The notes below the pieces were generated by a model, which saw only the letters and a list, made by a program, of their open reading frames with translations, searched no databases and had not been told where the DNA came from. From contig WIXG01000488.1 of NCBI GenBank assembly GCA_009869945.1, positions 1 to 49,107 of the forward strand: a stretch of 49,107 nt of DNA. Direction: 5' to 3'. The translations under genes and the position numbers were made by a program. This DNA comes from Mesaphorura yosii (taxonomy: Eukaryota; Arthropoda; Collembola; Poduromorpha; Tullbergiidae). Each line of letters starts with the position of its first letter. Within the stretch, counting starts at the first letter, position 1. Below, piece after piece: positions 38,001 to 48,917 of the stretch.

Positions 38001-41000
38001 AGCACCAGCGCAGAGTGCGACCAAAATCAAATGTCGGGAAGTCAAGTGTAAAGCGTCGTGAGATGCTTTGCGAAATGGCACGGTTGACATTTTATAAGTC
38101 GTTCCCGTTCATCTTCACATTACCGCGGCGGTTAGCGACAGCGAAGGCCAGAAACGAGGTTTGGAATGTGGAATGTAGTCTAATTGTAAAATTGTATAAT
38201 TAGTCTTGCGAGATGAGAGCACGAAGGGAAGGAGTGCTTGCGATTTGTGAGAGACAAGAACTGAAACAAGTTGTGTAGAAAACCTGCCTGGCGAGGCATC
38301 AGCCATGATGTAGCTTTTCATTTTTTGGATCGAGAGAAATGATTGACATGCATCAACGACAATAATAATATTGCATAACTCTCGCGTAGCTCAGTGGTTT
38401 GAAGCACCGCATTTCGAATCACATGAGCGATTTGTTTTCGAGTGATTCGAGGAGATGAGAATCATGTGAGAAATCATTTGCGTAATTATTGTTTTCGTAA
38501 AAGATGAAGGTCAAAGAAATCGAACATTGAAAACCGTAGGTTAATTAATGATTTTCGGATCGGATTTTCGCTGTCTGCAGAATTGGGCGCTGGCAGTGGG
38601 CTTGTGTTTGGTGTCTCGCTGTCACAGTGCGTCGCCAACGACAAGAAGCTCCAAGAGCAACAGCAGCAACTGGACCAGGCCAACCGCGTCTCGCCTCGAG
38701 ACTGGGAACAAAATATTCCTCCCAACGCGACCTCCACGATGACCATCAAGCGATCTCAGAACGGAAGCAGGAACAGCGTGTCATCCGTGTTTGAGGGAGC
38801 GCCTGGAGGTGCCGGGAAAGAAGAAAAGGAGAAGGTGACGCTTCTTCTGAATTAAATCACATGTAACATGTAATAGTAATTCGTATTTCGCCTTATTACA
38901 GCCGCAAAGCACCGGCTCCAGTGAGAGCTTGTTCTGGGCGCGGAAGCAGGGAAGCAGTGCAGCTTTGGATAGTTTGTCCTCTTCATCTGGTGATTTACTT
39001 GCCGTAAGTGCCTGCATTCATACTTTTCGTACTAGAGTGTTGTAAACTGCGTACTTGAGTGTAGATACATTCGGCCATCTTTAGTTTAGTTGGAATTTTG
39101 GCTGGCACGGACCCAAAATAGTTTTGACATTTCCATACCGGAACCGTACAGCCAAGTCGAGACTGTCCTCAAACTGATCGGTTTTTGCTTTTCACTGAGG
39201 ATTGAATGAATTCTTTTATCCTGCGTAAAGAGTTGCAATGGCGTATGAATTCATGGATATCGCTTTTCGCAGGATCAAAACATTCCGTCAATTGATACAT
39301 CTCCAATTGGTTCCGTCCCGACCATTGTTACTTCCTGCATTAAGCACTTAGAGAATTATGGCTTGCATACAACTGGAATATTTCGCGTCAGCACTTCCCT
39401 CAAGAGAATACGCCAGGTACTGCAAACTTGAAGGCGTCCGACCCTTGACATTAGCTTTAATGCACTTTTTTAAAATCTTTCCCCAGCTTCGCGAGGAAAT
39501 CGACAGTGGTAAAGTGGTCGAGTTCAGCGAGGAGCACAGTCCACATGATGTTGCCGCCCTGCTGAAGGAATTTCTGAGAGACTTGCCAGAGCCTCTGCTG
39601 TGTCGAGATTTGTATCAAGCGTTTTTACGAACCCCGAGTAAGCTTACATATCGCATCACACAAGTATACAATTTTTTTGCTGGTAAATCAGTACCATTAA
39701 TTGTCTTTTGCCAATTGCTGCAGAAATACGCAACCGGAAACTCCAGCTCGAGGCAGTCCAGCACTTGATTCAGCTCCTTCCCGTGGCAAATCGTGACACT
39801 CTGGCTTCTCTACTGAAATTTTTTGCTAAAGTCGTGGAAAATGCTTCTGATAAGAGAAGCAAGACTGGTAAATACGACTTCCGCTCCAGTGGTCGAGGGT
39901 CAATGCGCCGATTGTAATGATTTCCCTTATTTACTCATTTCTCAGGTGAAGTTTTGACTGGCAACAAAATGGAGGCGTACTCACTCGCCACCTTGATCGC
40001 ACCAAACATTTTGCCATGCATGCCAACGGAAGGAATGAGCGGAAGCAACATGGATCCGAATTCCGTCGCGACAAGGGAGAGAAGAGAATCAATTGATGTG
40101 GTGAATTACATGATCTCCAACTACAGAGAACTATTTGACGTCTCGCCAGAGTTACTGGATGAAGTTTACGTACACATGATGGACACGCATCCGGATGTGA
40201 TGGAGAGCATTCTTAAGCAGAAAACTGGGGCAGACGAGTACGTTCACTATCTCAGTTTTTTATTATTATAAATAACATCCACAGATTTTATGAGCAATTA
40301 ATAATTCATGTTTCAGTCTTGGCTTGGATGAATTGGAAACGAGCAGTGTGTTTGAGGGTAGTGAATGTGGCGAACCAGCCGACGTGGAAACGATTAGTTT
40401 GTCATCCGTACCGAAGAAAATTCTGCCGAAGCGAGAAGACATTCTGCACAGGGAAAGTGGAAAGGATCTGTCGGATTCAAGGTACTCAATGAATAATTAC
40501 CTTAATGAATATTCCTTAATACTCTCAAGATTTACTGAGTCATCATAATCACACAGAAGTGACAAACGTGAGAAGTCTCGTCACCACCATCATCGATCAC
40601 ACCATGCGAGCAGAGACTCTGACCTGGACAAGCAACAAAGTGGAGGTGAGTCTGACAGTTCGAGCACCAAGTCGGCAACTCGATGGTTTCGTAGAGCAAA
40701 ACACAGCTCCGACCATTCTTCAAAGGTGCGAACTTCTAGCGACTCAGGTAATTTAATCCTTCACTGCTGACTCTTGATTGAATGATTCCAATATGAAATG
40801 CGAATTGAAAGTACAAATTCGACTCCACGATTCAGCAGGAGGTGAACAAATTGGAAAGGGCAAGAAACAAGTCGAGCAGCTCCAACAAATGCAGCGGCGA
40901 AAGGATTCCACTGCTCTCTACGAATCGAAACGAGCCAATTCATTGGATTCTGTCAGTCTGAAAGATCCGGGGACAGTGAACGTGATCACTCTCACTCAGG

Positions 41001-42524
41001 AAGTTTTCAATCCCCATCTTGACCAGAATCTGCAGGTAACGCTTCAATCACATTTAAGATCAAACAGTTGTGCGTAGGATGAGACCCTCAGGCTTTATGA
41101 TTCATCTTACGCCTATTTCAGGTACCTGACAATGCGAGCCGACGACAAAGTTCTCCCGTCCTGGACAGCGCTGGGATAATAAAGGCTTCGTTGAAGATTC
41201 CTGTCCCTGTTCCAGTCAGCATTGACGACACAGACATTCCATTTATTGAGGACGACAACACCGAAGTCATTCAACAGCATCTGCATCACCACCACCATAT
41301 TCTACGCCCTCATCAGCCACAACTGATTTCGATCGGGCTTGGTCATGCTCGCGCGGGACCCTCCGACTCAAAGGGCTTGCTGAGACATGGCGTGGTCACG
41401 ACCACTTCGAGCACTCCAGGATCAAGTCAAGCTGCTTCTCCCCTCAGTAAGTTTATACCTGAGATATGCGAATTATGATTCCACATTTAGCTGCATTGCC
41501 ATTATGTACTTAAAATTAACGGCCACGTCACTTTGAAGGTTCGCCTGTTAGGCTCTCGTCTGAAGCTTCAAGCCCGTCGGTTCTCTCTCCACCGATGTCT
41601 CCCGTTGACGATCCGTCGACATTTCCCTACGAGGAGATGACTGCTCGCTTTTGCATTGGGGCTCCAGGCAACAGCGATGCCGCCACCTCGAGCAGTGGCA
41701 GCACTTCGTCATCTCTGCACTCAGGAACTACGATTGTCAGCAAGGTGACAAACATTAAGTCCGGTGGAAAGTTGGCAGACACTGGCCCTGCTCCGGGCGG
41801 GCCACAAGCAGCGGGGAGCCCGGCCTCGCCAGGAAAGAGCATTGGCAAGAGTCAACAAACTTCGTCGGTTCTTAGCCCAGCGCCTACACACTCACCATCT
41901 TCCAGCATAATCACACCCTCTGAGGTCAAAGCAGTTGGCAAGGAAACAAAAGGCGCAAACATTGCTGGTCTAATTAAATCCAAGACAGCGGACTTTGAAA
42001 AGATTGCAAAGGAGTCGCAAACTTCGCCATCGTCTCCTCAACCCTCCAAAATCGCCTCGAGCATGCGGTTGAGGTCGCAAGGAAACATTCAACTGAAACA
42101 GCAGTTTCTATTGAGACAGCAAGAGAAGCAGGCCATCCCGACTGCGAGCAGCAATTTTTCATTGTTGGCCCGAAGCGCGACAGAAGGCCGCTCTTTGCAG
42201 AGGCCAAGACTGGCTTCATCGTCAAGTCAGTCGAGTTCGGAAGGCGGCCAAGGCCTTCCTCCAACCCCTACCGGTTCTACGTCATCCAGTCCGAGGCAAC
42301 CGCCACAGCCCCAGTCACAGTCACAATCCTACTCCCAGTCTCCTAGTCATGCGAAGCCGTCTGGCTCCTCAACAGCAATTGGGTCGGGTCCAGGTCAAGC
42401 CCAGCCCAGTGCCAGCGTGTCGGGAATCGCACAAGCGTCTCCCCGGTGGAAGAGGTCGGAAATTATTGCTAGCCGTCAAACAGGGTCATCGCCATCTCAC
42501 AACATCTCTAACAAATATTTGTAA
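32045..42524 (+). CDS. ARHGAP6/ARHGAP36-type Rho GTPase-activating protein, 2431 aa
   Basis: Fourteen coding exons: 32045-36124, 36205-36361, 36444-36551, 38581-38834, 38902-39003, 39273-39416, 39487-39637, 39724-39867, 39946-40237, 40317-40481, 40557-40747, 40839-41035, 41122-41446 and 41539-42524. The total is exactly 2432 codons. The ATG at 32045 follows an in-frame TAG at 32012. ARHGAP6-type landmarks are a block with [18 protein letters not shown], a Lys/Arg-rich linker, [13 protein letters not shown], then the RhoGAP domain at about 1570-1790 with the arginine finger in TGIFRVS (Arg about 1605), [19 protein letters not shown] and TGNKM. Flanks are Ser/Pro-rich and disordered, with short polyQ and poly-His runs. 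It should stimulate GTP hydrolysis by a Rho-family GTPase, probably at actin structures; the fly counterpart is probably RhoGAP102A. The first coding exon (1360 residues) is far longer than in vertebrate ARHGAP6. Confidence 0.9.
37588..37974. repeat. foldback (MITE-like) element with nested inverted repeats
   Basis: Two nested inverted-repeat pairs are visible. The outer arms are about 37588-37631 and 37930-37974, sharing cggcccgattatcgcgagaa and its reverse complement. The inner arms are 37655-37693 and 37789-37827, 39 bp with a single mismatch. Within the arms the heptamer TTATCGC and variants (TTATTGC, TCATTGC) recur. The loop (37694-37788) also holds a direct repeat pair, tcattgctgggtggc and tcattgcagagtggc. 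There is no transposase. Similar flanks, cgaaacaaaaa on the left and cgaacaaaaa on the right, might be a decayed target-site duplication. Most likely it is a non-autonomous DNA transposon. Confidence 0.8.
38383..38452 (+). ncRNA. tRNA-like element
   Basis: gcgtagctcagtggttt (about 38384-38400) matches the D-arm/A-box of tRNAs closely and continues gaagcaccgc as in many tRNAs. A B-box-like ttttcgagtga follows at about 38435-38445, the expected 35-40 bp downstream. Acceptor-stem pairing is not convincing. It lies in a RhoGAP intron in the same orientation. A tRNA-derived SINE or pseudogene is the likeliest reading. Confidence 0.4.
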
Positions 42525-42533
42525 GACACATAT

Positions 42534-42539
42534 TTTATT
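42534..42539 (-). terminator. candidate poly(A) signal of the TEP gene
   Basis: TTTATT on the + strand reads AATAAA on the minus strand 108 bp beyond the TEP stop at 42647. Cleavage 10-30 bases further would fall at about 42505-42525, at the very end of the opposing RhoGAP coding sequence. Confidence 0.5.
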
Positions 42540-42594
42540 TACGCAGATGTAAACAATCTTGCAGGACTTTACATGTTTTTGATGTATGTGACAA

Positions 42595-42600
42595 ATTAAA
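42595..42600 (+). terminator. candidate poly(A) signal (ATTAAA) of the RhoGAP gene
   Basis: ATTAAA, the common variant signal, lies 71 bp after the RhoGAP stop codon. Cleavage near 42615 would make the RhoGAP and TEP 3' UTRs complementary over roughly 100 bases. Confidence 0.45.
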
Positions 42601-42646
42601 ATGCTCTGTGTCTGTATGAATATACGCCAATTCCAGTGTAGAAAGC

Positions 42647-45600
42647 TCAGATGCAGTTTTCGTTCTCTTCACCTTCGACAGTGCACAACTCCAGCTTCGG
42701 GGACTCGTAATTGGCCTTCCCCTTCCTTGTGGTGTCGTAGTAGTCGTAGACTTGCACGTACGACGGTGATTGTTTACCGACGCGGTACACCAGATTGGCG
42801 TACAGCCTGGCACAGGACTTGTCAGAGTTCAGGGAGTCGTAGTAAATGTTGACCTGCGTGTCGGACTCCGCAGTGTCGTACCTCATCACCTTTGGCAGTT
42901 TTCTCAGGTCTCTCAGCCGATCCGTGTCGAATGTGTATCCCGTCGGCAGGTTTACTTCCACAACGGCCATGTTCGACGGAGTTTTGTCGTTTCGGTTGAA
43001 ATGGGTGCAAACATCAAGCTGGAGTTCTTTCAATGCCGGACTTGTAACCTGAAAGTACGCGTTAAGCTTGAATTTGGCCAGGAATCATCAAGCCACGAGC
43101 AAATCGTGATAAATGATCGTACCTTCACATCAACGCTGAACGCTTGCTGTGCCTCGGTGCTTTCCACGTAGAATGTGTTTGTGAGTTGAACCAATGCCAT
43201 GCCTTGTCCCTTTGTATCAAATGTGACAGCTTGAGTCGTGTTGGGCAGCTCAAACGACTGCAGCACAATCGCGTTTTCTTTTCCAACGTGGATTTTCTTC
43301 GGATCGGCGCTGGGCACATACTTGGCAGTAATGTCAAGATTCAATTCCCGATTGCCAGTTGACCCATGCGTGAAACCGGCAAACTTGCCCAAAGCTGCTA
43401 GTCCGACGACTGTGTCCTGGGTTGAAATGAAACCTCCGGCCGCATTTCGTTGGGTGAGCAACCACTTAACAATCGGGAGTGCCGTGCCCAGGTCATCAGA
43501 TTGACGGGACAAATATGTAAGGAGACGGTATGCAGACATCTCCACAGATACTGGTTTTGTCTTCAGTCTGTACGGTACAGGTCTTGGAAGTGGTAGAAGT
43601 CCTGGACGAGGCGTAGTGGTCGTAGTCCTCGGAGTCGTGGGCTCAGGCTCAGGCGGCTGTTCCCAATATTTGAGTTCACCTACAGAAAAGACAATAATTG
43701 CGTTATTAGCACGTGTTCGGAACTCAAATTTATATTAATACCATTGAAGTAACAGACCAGTAGCTTACCATCTGTTGAGGTGATGGCGTGCTTCTCGACC
43801 AGAGCCCGAACTTGATCTCTCTTCGGGTGATTTGCGAGCTCCAGCACGTAGCTCGTCAAAACGAGTCCGTAAACATCGCGAGAGTCTCCAGTAGCCTGTG
43901 CCACCAAATACTGGAGTCCCTTGTCAATCACTGCTTGATGTTCAGCGCTAGCATTCACGTTGTTCACAATCCCGCTGCTGTTTGTAGTCTCGATGAATGT
44001 GAGCAGCACGTACGCCGTAAGGCCAATTCCCCGCGAAGAACCTCCTTGGAGTCCAGAATGGAGTACACGACCAGGCTCATTGAAGGATCCGTTCTCAGAC
44101 TGCTGACGAGTCAGGAAGCTGAGACCTCTCCTAATCACTTGCTCATCCACGGTGATGTACGGCTGTGCAGCGTAAAAGGACTTGATAGTAAAAGCAGTCA
44201 GCCATGTGGATCCGTACTGATCAGACTGGCCGAAAGCTGAGAAGGATCCGTCGTCATGGATATACGTGAGCTGACGCTGGTAGCCGGACTCCAAGTACCT
44301 GAGTGCCTTGTCTTTGATCTCCGGCGTGAGTGCACGAGTTTTGGTGAGGTAGTCAAGAATTACAATGTCAGGTACAAACGTGACCAGATTTTGCTCACCG
44401 CATCCGTACGGCATTTTTAGGAGATTGTCCAAGTTAGCAATTGTTGGGCCCAGAATGTCGGACACGACGCTGATGCGCACTTTGTCTGCTCCAACAACTC
44501 GATCCTCCGGAAAGGAAGTCTCCAAAGTGACGCTGGACGAGTCAACACTGCGATGATCGACCAATCCAACCTTGTTCACAGTCTGAAGCTGGCCCGGTGG
44601 CCTCACGACCAACGGTCTGGAGAGTGCATCGCCAGCAAAGTCGGTGACTCCCTTCACGGCCAGCTCAATTGTTCCGAACTGCGACGGGACGATGATGAAT
44701 GTGACAGTGCCCACGCTTGACGATCCGACTTGCACCTTTTTGGTGTTGGGCTGATCCTGCGTCGGGGCATCGCCCGAGTTGGTCTGACGAGTCCTCCTCG
44801 AGTGCTCAAAGAATTCAAACTCCTGTCTCGCATTGTCCAGTGTCACCGTCACCTCCGCGTCATGGCCGAGGTAATTGTGGACTAGAACCTGCACGGCAAG
44901 AACCTCGCCCTTGACCGCGCTGTGTGGCACGTTGAGAGTAACAAAGAACGGGCGCACGACCGTCAGCTTCTCCGGGCTCTCGAGGACTCCGAGTCCGAAG
45001 TGTGAGTGAATCGAGTACCCACTGATTACCCAGGAGGTCAACGTGTCCGGGACGGTCTTGTTGAGGTGAGTGAGTTGGTCAGCACGCACTTCTTCCCACA
45101 GCCACGTCTCCGGGAAGTGTGTACGCACTCTCACCGACGGTGCGGATGCGGATGGACGCTGGGCGGGTGCTGCAAATGAAGCTACTGCCGGTGCTATCGG
45201 CGATGAGGCTATCTTATTTAGGTGACCGCCAAATCCCGCTGACTCGGCAAATGGAACTCCTGCTATTCCATAGTGATTATTCTGTGGCCTGTAAATCTTT
45301 GCATTTGTCAGCAACACAAGACCTGCCTTGTGGAAAACACGGGAAGAGTACGATTGCCCATATTGATACGAGTAGTAGCTGTTGTCGAATCGTCGCAGCT
45401 CATCGTTCACGGCTTTCATGTCAAGGTCCTTGTCTTCCTTCAGCAGCAGTACGGATTGGTCCACTCCACGGAGCGCAATCAGCGAGGTGGGACGAGTCTT
45501 CAGGTCCAACACCACGTCCTGCCCTGGTTCGCGCGTGTTATTCGACAATGTGACGTTCAAGTAATTGTTGAGTCTTCTCTCGGTGCTGATTTTGATTGAG

Positions 45601-47327
45601 TCCGAGGTAATTTCATGCTCCTCGTCGGGTGAGACGACGTACCCGACAAGTAGCGCAGACGGAGCCGCCTCGTCTGGGATCTGTACTTGCAGTGTGGTTT
45701 CATTGCTTGGAGTTGGCACGGTTTTCTTGCCGTGAGTTAGCAACTGCCCACTTCCGACCAGCTGATAGTACACGGCTGTGAAGGGTTTATTGGACTCGAC
45801 TTTGACCTGCAGCTCCTGCCCGGGCTGAACGACGGTCTGAGATCCTTCATCTCCCTCCACGCTCAACTGCAGGTACGTTTTCGATTCGGTCACGACCTTT
45901 TCGGGAATTCCGAACCACTGCCTGACTCCTTTGTAAATGGCCTCGAACCCATGAATGCCCAGCAGTTCATTGGACGGAGTTTGGAATGTGAAGCGGACCA
46001 GCCCGTCTGCGGGAATGGAGCTTCTGTACTCACTGCCCTCGTCAGTCCACGAAAATGCGTGTTTCACGAGCAGAGCGTCGGGTGACGGGTCCGAGACGGG
46101 CACGTCGTCTTGAGTGGTCACGCGAATAGTCACCGTGAATGGAAAACCTGGCTTGTAATTTTCCGCACCAGGGAGCAGTGTCAACTTGTACGGGTGTTTG
46201 TAGACTGTGAGGTTCGAGCTCGCATTTTGTCGCTTTCCGGTCAAGGCTTCGACGACTGACGCTTCGAATGTGATTCTCCGGTCCCAGTCCGTTTGCAGGT
46301 TCAGTTCCTTGACCAAGTCAAAGTCCACGAACGCGACTCCGTTCTGCAACTGCAGGTTCTTGGTGATAAGGGGAGGAAGTGTCGTGTGGTGGTAGTAGCC
46401 GCGGTTGGCCTCTGCGACGCTCACAACCACCTCGCCCTCTCCAACCGGTTTCCCGTACGTGTAGCTGGCCTTGACTTGGGCGGTGATGCGGGACTCGTTG
46501 AACGTGGTGTATGGCGGCAGAACGACCTCAACGTTGAACTTGGGCAGCACGTACTGGTCGACGGAGAAGGAGTGGGATTTGACGGAGTCGGGGTCGGGCA
46601 CCGTTGAGTTGGCTCCGGAATTCACAACTTGTGCTTGGATCGACCAGTCCCCGAGTACGGGTTCGGCGGAGAGCATCAAGTTGCTTGAGAAAATTCCTCC
46701 CGGGACTGATTCTCCCTTCCAGCTCTTGATCACGTTCCGTCTCGAGTCGAAAACGATGACGTTAATCAGCGGCGGAGGTGTCACGGCAGTTCTGGTGACG
46801 GGTGAGTCTGGAAACGGCCTTAGCTCCCGGTCCAGCACGACGACGCGGAAGCGCACAGTTTCTCCTGGCTTGTAGATGACCTTGTCCGTCTGGACAAACA
46901 CCGCGCTCGTCTTCCGCTGCACGCGAATCTCGGCCACGTCTTCAACTACTGCGGAGGTTCGCGCCGATTTGTTGCGCAGTTCAATCGTCAAATTGTACCG
47001 GCGCTCATGGTTGAGATTGCCGACTACGATCGGGACGAAGACCGTTGTGCCTGGCAGGATGGTGACCGACTCCGACTTGAAGTACTTTGTATTGTTATAC
47101 ACGATCGAGGCGACCACATAGAATGGGCCCGGTGGTGGAGGCCCGGATGTGTCTCGTGGTTCGATGGTCACAGAGACTGAATAGGTCGAGAAAGGACGGA
47201 CGACCTTCGGAGCGAGCACTGTGTAGAGCACCGGACTTTGTGGCGTGGGTCTTTCCTGTGCACTACCTGGAGTGACTGCCAACGCCAACAGGGCGAAGGC
47301 AGTCAGCGAAAAAACGCTGAACCTCAT
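42647..47327 (-). CDS. thioester-containing protein (TEP, alpha-2-macroglobulin family), 1505 aa
   Basis: Three coding exons, 47327-43769 (one 3.6-kb exon), 43679-43123 and 43048-42647, close in phase. The frame is open upstream to 47354 without an ATG, so the ATG at 47327 is the start; it is followed by a signal peptide ending near GSAQE. Order: macroglobulin repeats, a variable region (about 645-700) where the bait or protease-sensitive segment normally lies, then the thioester motif GCGEQ at residues 975-979 (Cys 976), and an alpha/alpha barrel. The receptor-binding (MG8) domain ends in a Cys-containing acidic tail (ENENCI). Secreted TEPs attach covalently to microbes or trap proteases, so a humoral immune role is expected. 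A SRRTR site near 850 could be cleaved by a furin-like enzyme. Unusual: a Pro/Thr-rich insert at about 1194-1222 in the thioester-domain region. Confidence 0.95.
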
Positions 47328-47619
47328 CTCGAGAGATAAACCCGCAATATTCAAGCACCAGGTACGTGTTGACTACCCTGCGTCCAAATTTCGAATGGAA
47401 TCGACTCACTGACTATGACTCGTATTTGTTACACCAATGTCCAAAGATTATGGCCACGCAAATCAAACATCAAAGTCACGTAAAGGGTGAACAACAGATT
47501 TGCATCAATTACGATTCCTGGAAAAAAATACCCACGCCAAACAAGGTGGCTGCCAGAGAGTTGGGTCAGTACTCGAAGACGTGATGAAGCGGAGGAGGCA
47601 CGAGCAAAAAAAGCTGGCC

Positions 47620-47656
47620 TATAAATCTCGCACCTCGCGACCACACTCGCGCAGTT
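47620..47656 (+). promoter_or_regulatory. candidate + strand TATA/initiator promoter
   Basis: TATAAA at 47620-47625 is followed 33 bp later by CGCAGTTAAG (initiator A about 47653). About 40 bases downstream, ACAGTTGAAG|GTGAAC could be a donor ending a short first exon. The layout copies the chitinase and DPP4 promoters. It lies about 290 bp upstream of the TEP start codon in the divergent direction. The gene it would serve must continue beyond the window, or the match is chance. Confidence 0.35.
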
Positions 47657-47659
47657 AAG

Positions 47660-48720
47660 AAGTCACCAGTACAAAGCCACAGTTGAAGGTGAACAAGAAA
47701 CGAGGTTTGATATAGGCTGGTACACGCCAGTACAAAAGACGAGATGCAAGGAACGCAATCTGGAATCTTCGGGACTCTAGAATTGTACTTTTCCAATTCA
47801 AAGTCGACTCGAGAGTAAAAAGTCAGAAATAAAACCTGGCCTGTTAAGTAGGACGTGTGGCGATTTGGGGCTTCTGAATTTGCAAGCTGTAAAATGTGCA
47901 CGTGTAAAACTGCAAGCCAAAGTTTATTTTGTCTTCCTGCCCATTTCCGCTCGAAGCGTCAATGTAAAATTGCCAAACCCGTCGAAACACTCTCAAACTG
48001 GATTAAACAAGAATGGAAAGTGTTTCCAAGTGTTTATTATGAGGCTTTTGAGGCACGAAGGTGTAATTTGCTATTTTGCATATGACCACACGCAACACGA
48101 AGTGGCGGATGACATGCTGACGACAAATATTGCGAGAGCCCATGGTCTGTTTTATCATGATGTAGAGTAGAGTAATTTCGATATTTGCCACAGATAAAGT
48201 AGAGAATCATGGTCATGATTTCATGATTATGTCAAAGAGGAAGGATGAGAACGAGTGTGCAGCATAACAATAATAAATTCTTGTCGGTAACGCCGACATT
48301 CCTGTACACTAGTTCGTTTTGTGATTTGTCATTAATAATATATAATATATTTGTCAACACATTTGTCGTCTATAATTATCAAATTTCTGAAATCTGTGCA
48401 GAGTATAACATGCATGGGACAATCTTGTCACCACGCCCGTCAAAATGTACATGAAACACGAGGCAGCAAATGCACCGCTTCGTCCAACAGGGAGAAAAAA
48501 CCTGTCCCTTGCCACTGATTGAATTCAGTCGAAGTGAGTCGCCGCCTGTTGTCCAAATTGACTGATAAAGACGTAGCGAGTAAACTCAGAAATTACTTCA
48601 CTAACTTAAGGCCTACGAACGCTGACTTTGGATAGGCTGTGACGTGGCACTCGTCGAATGCGGTAAAACAGCGCAGCACGACCTGCAGTTAAACTTTGAA
48701 AGTGACGGATGACAGCCTTG
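47660..48720. other. no gene seen
   Basis: AT-rich sequence with only short open frames and no family signals. If the promoter at 47620 is real, this would be the first intron of a + strand gene. Confidence 0.4.
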
Positions 48721-48724
48721 GACT

Positions 48725-48816
48725 CATCTATCTATTATAATAATTTTCAATGTCCGTCCGCCCCAATGTTAAATCCCTATGTCGACTCCCAATGCTAAAA
48801 CCCCATGTCGACTCCC
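48725..48816 (+). repeat. transposon-like end with two 26-bp tandem repeats
   Basis: catctatctattataataat at 48725 leads into ttcaatgtccgtccg, a pattern like the left ends of Helitron/Helentron-type elements in arthropods. It is followed by two head-to-tail 26-bp units, 48765-48790 and 48791-48816. They differ at four positions and both end in atgtcgactccc. No helicase or replication-initiator gene is in the window. The family assignment is from memory of end motifs and is tentative. Confidence 0.4.
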
Positions 48817-48881
48817 GTGATATTAAAGTTAATGGTAGTTGCACAAAGTTAAGCGGAATTTTGCTCTTCGGAAAATTCGGT

Positions 48882-48897
48882 GGCCCTTAAAAGGGCC
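48882..48897 (-). ncRNA. histone-type 3' stem-loop (perfect 6-bp stem, 4-base loop)
   Basis: On the minus strand GGCCCT-TTTA-AGGGCC forms a perfect 6-bp stem with a 4-base loop and is followed by ACC, then a purine-rich GAAGAGCAAA about 10 bases on. This matches the metazoan replication-dependent histone hairpin layout. However, no histone coding sequence precedes it. The upstream flank is not A-rich, and a zinc-finger frame ends 20 bases before it. Confidence 0.4.
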
Positions 48898-48917
48898 GAA
48901 TCGTAAGGGGTTTATCC

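Larger units (their letters stand above)
36552..38580 (+). other. intron 3 of the RhoGAP gene (2.0 kb)
   Basis: This intron starts at AAAG|GTGAGTC and ends at GTCTGCAG. It is about 20 times longer than most other introns of the gene and contains the foldback element at 37588-37974 and the tRNA-like element near 38388. No coding exon fits the phase 1/phase 1 junction better than direct joining of 36551 to 38581. Confidence 0.7.

Noticed and set aside
37549..38005. Protein-coding ORFs inside the foldback element
   Set aside because: The same peptide-like string ([12 protein letters not shown]) appears on both strands because the DNA is an inverted repeat; this reflects palindromy, not coding.
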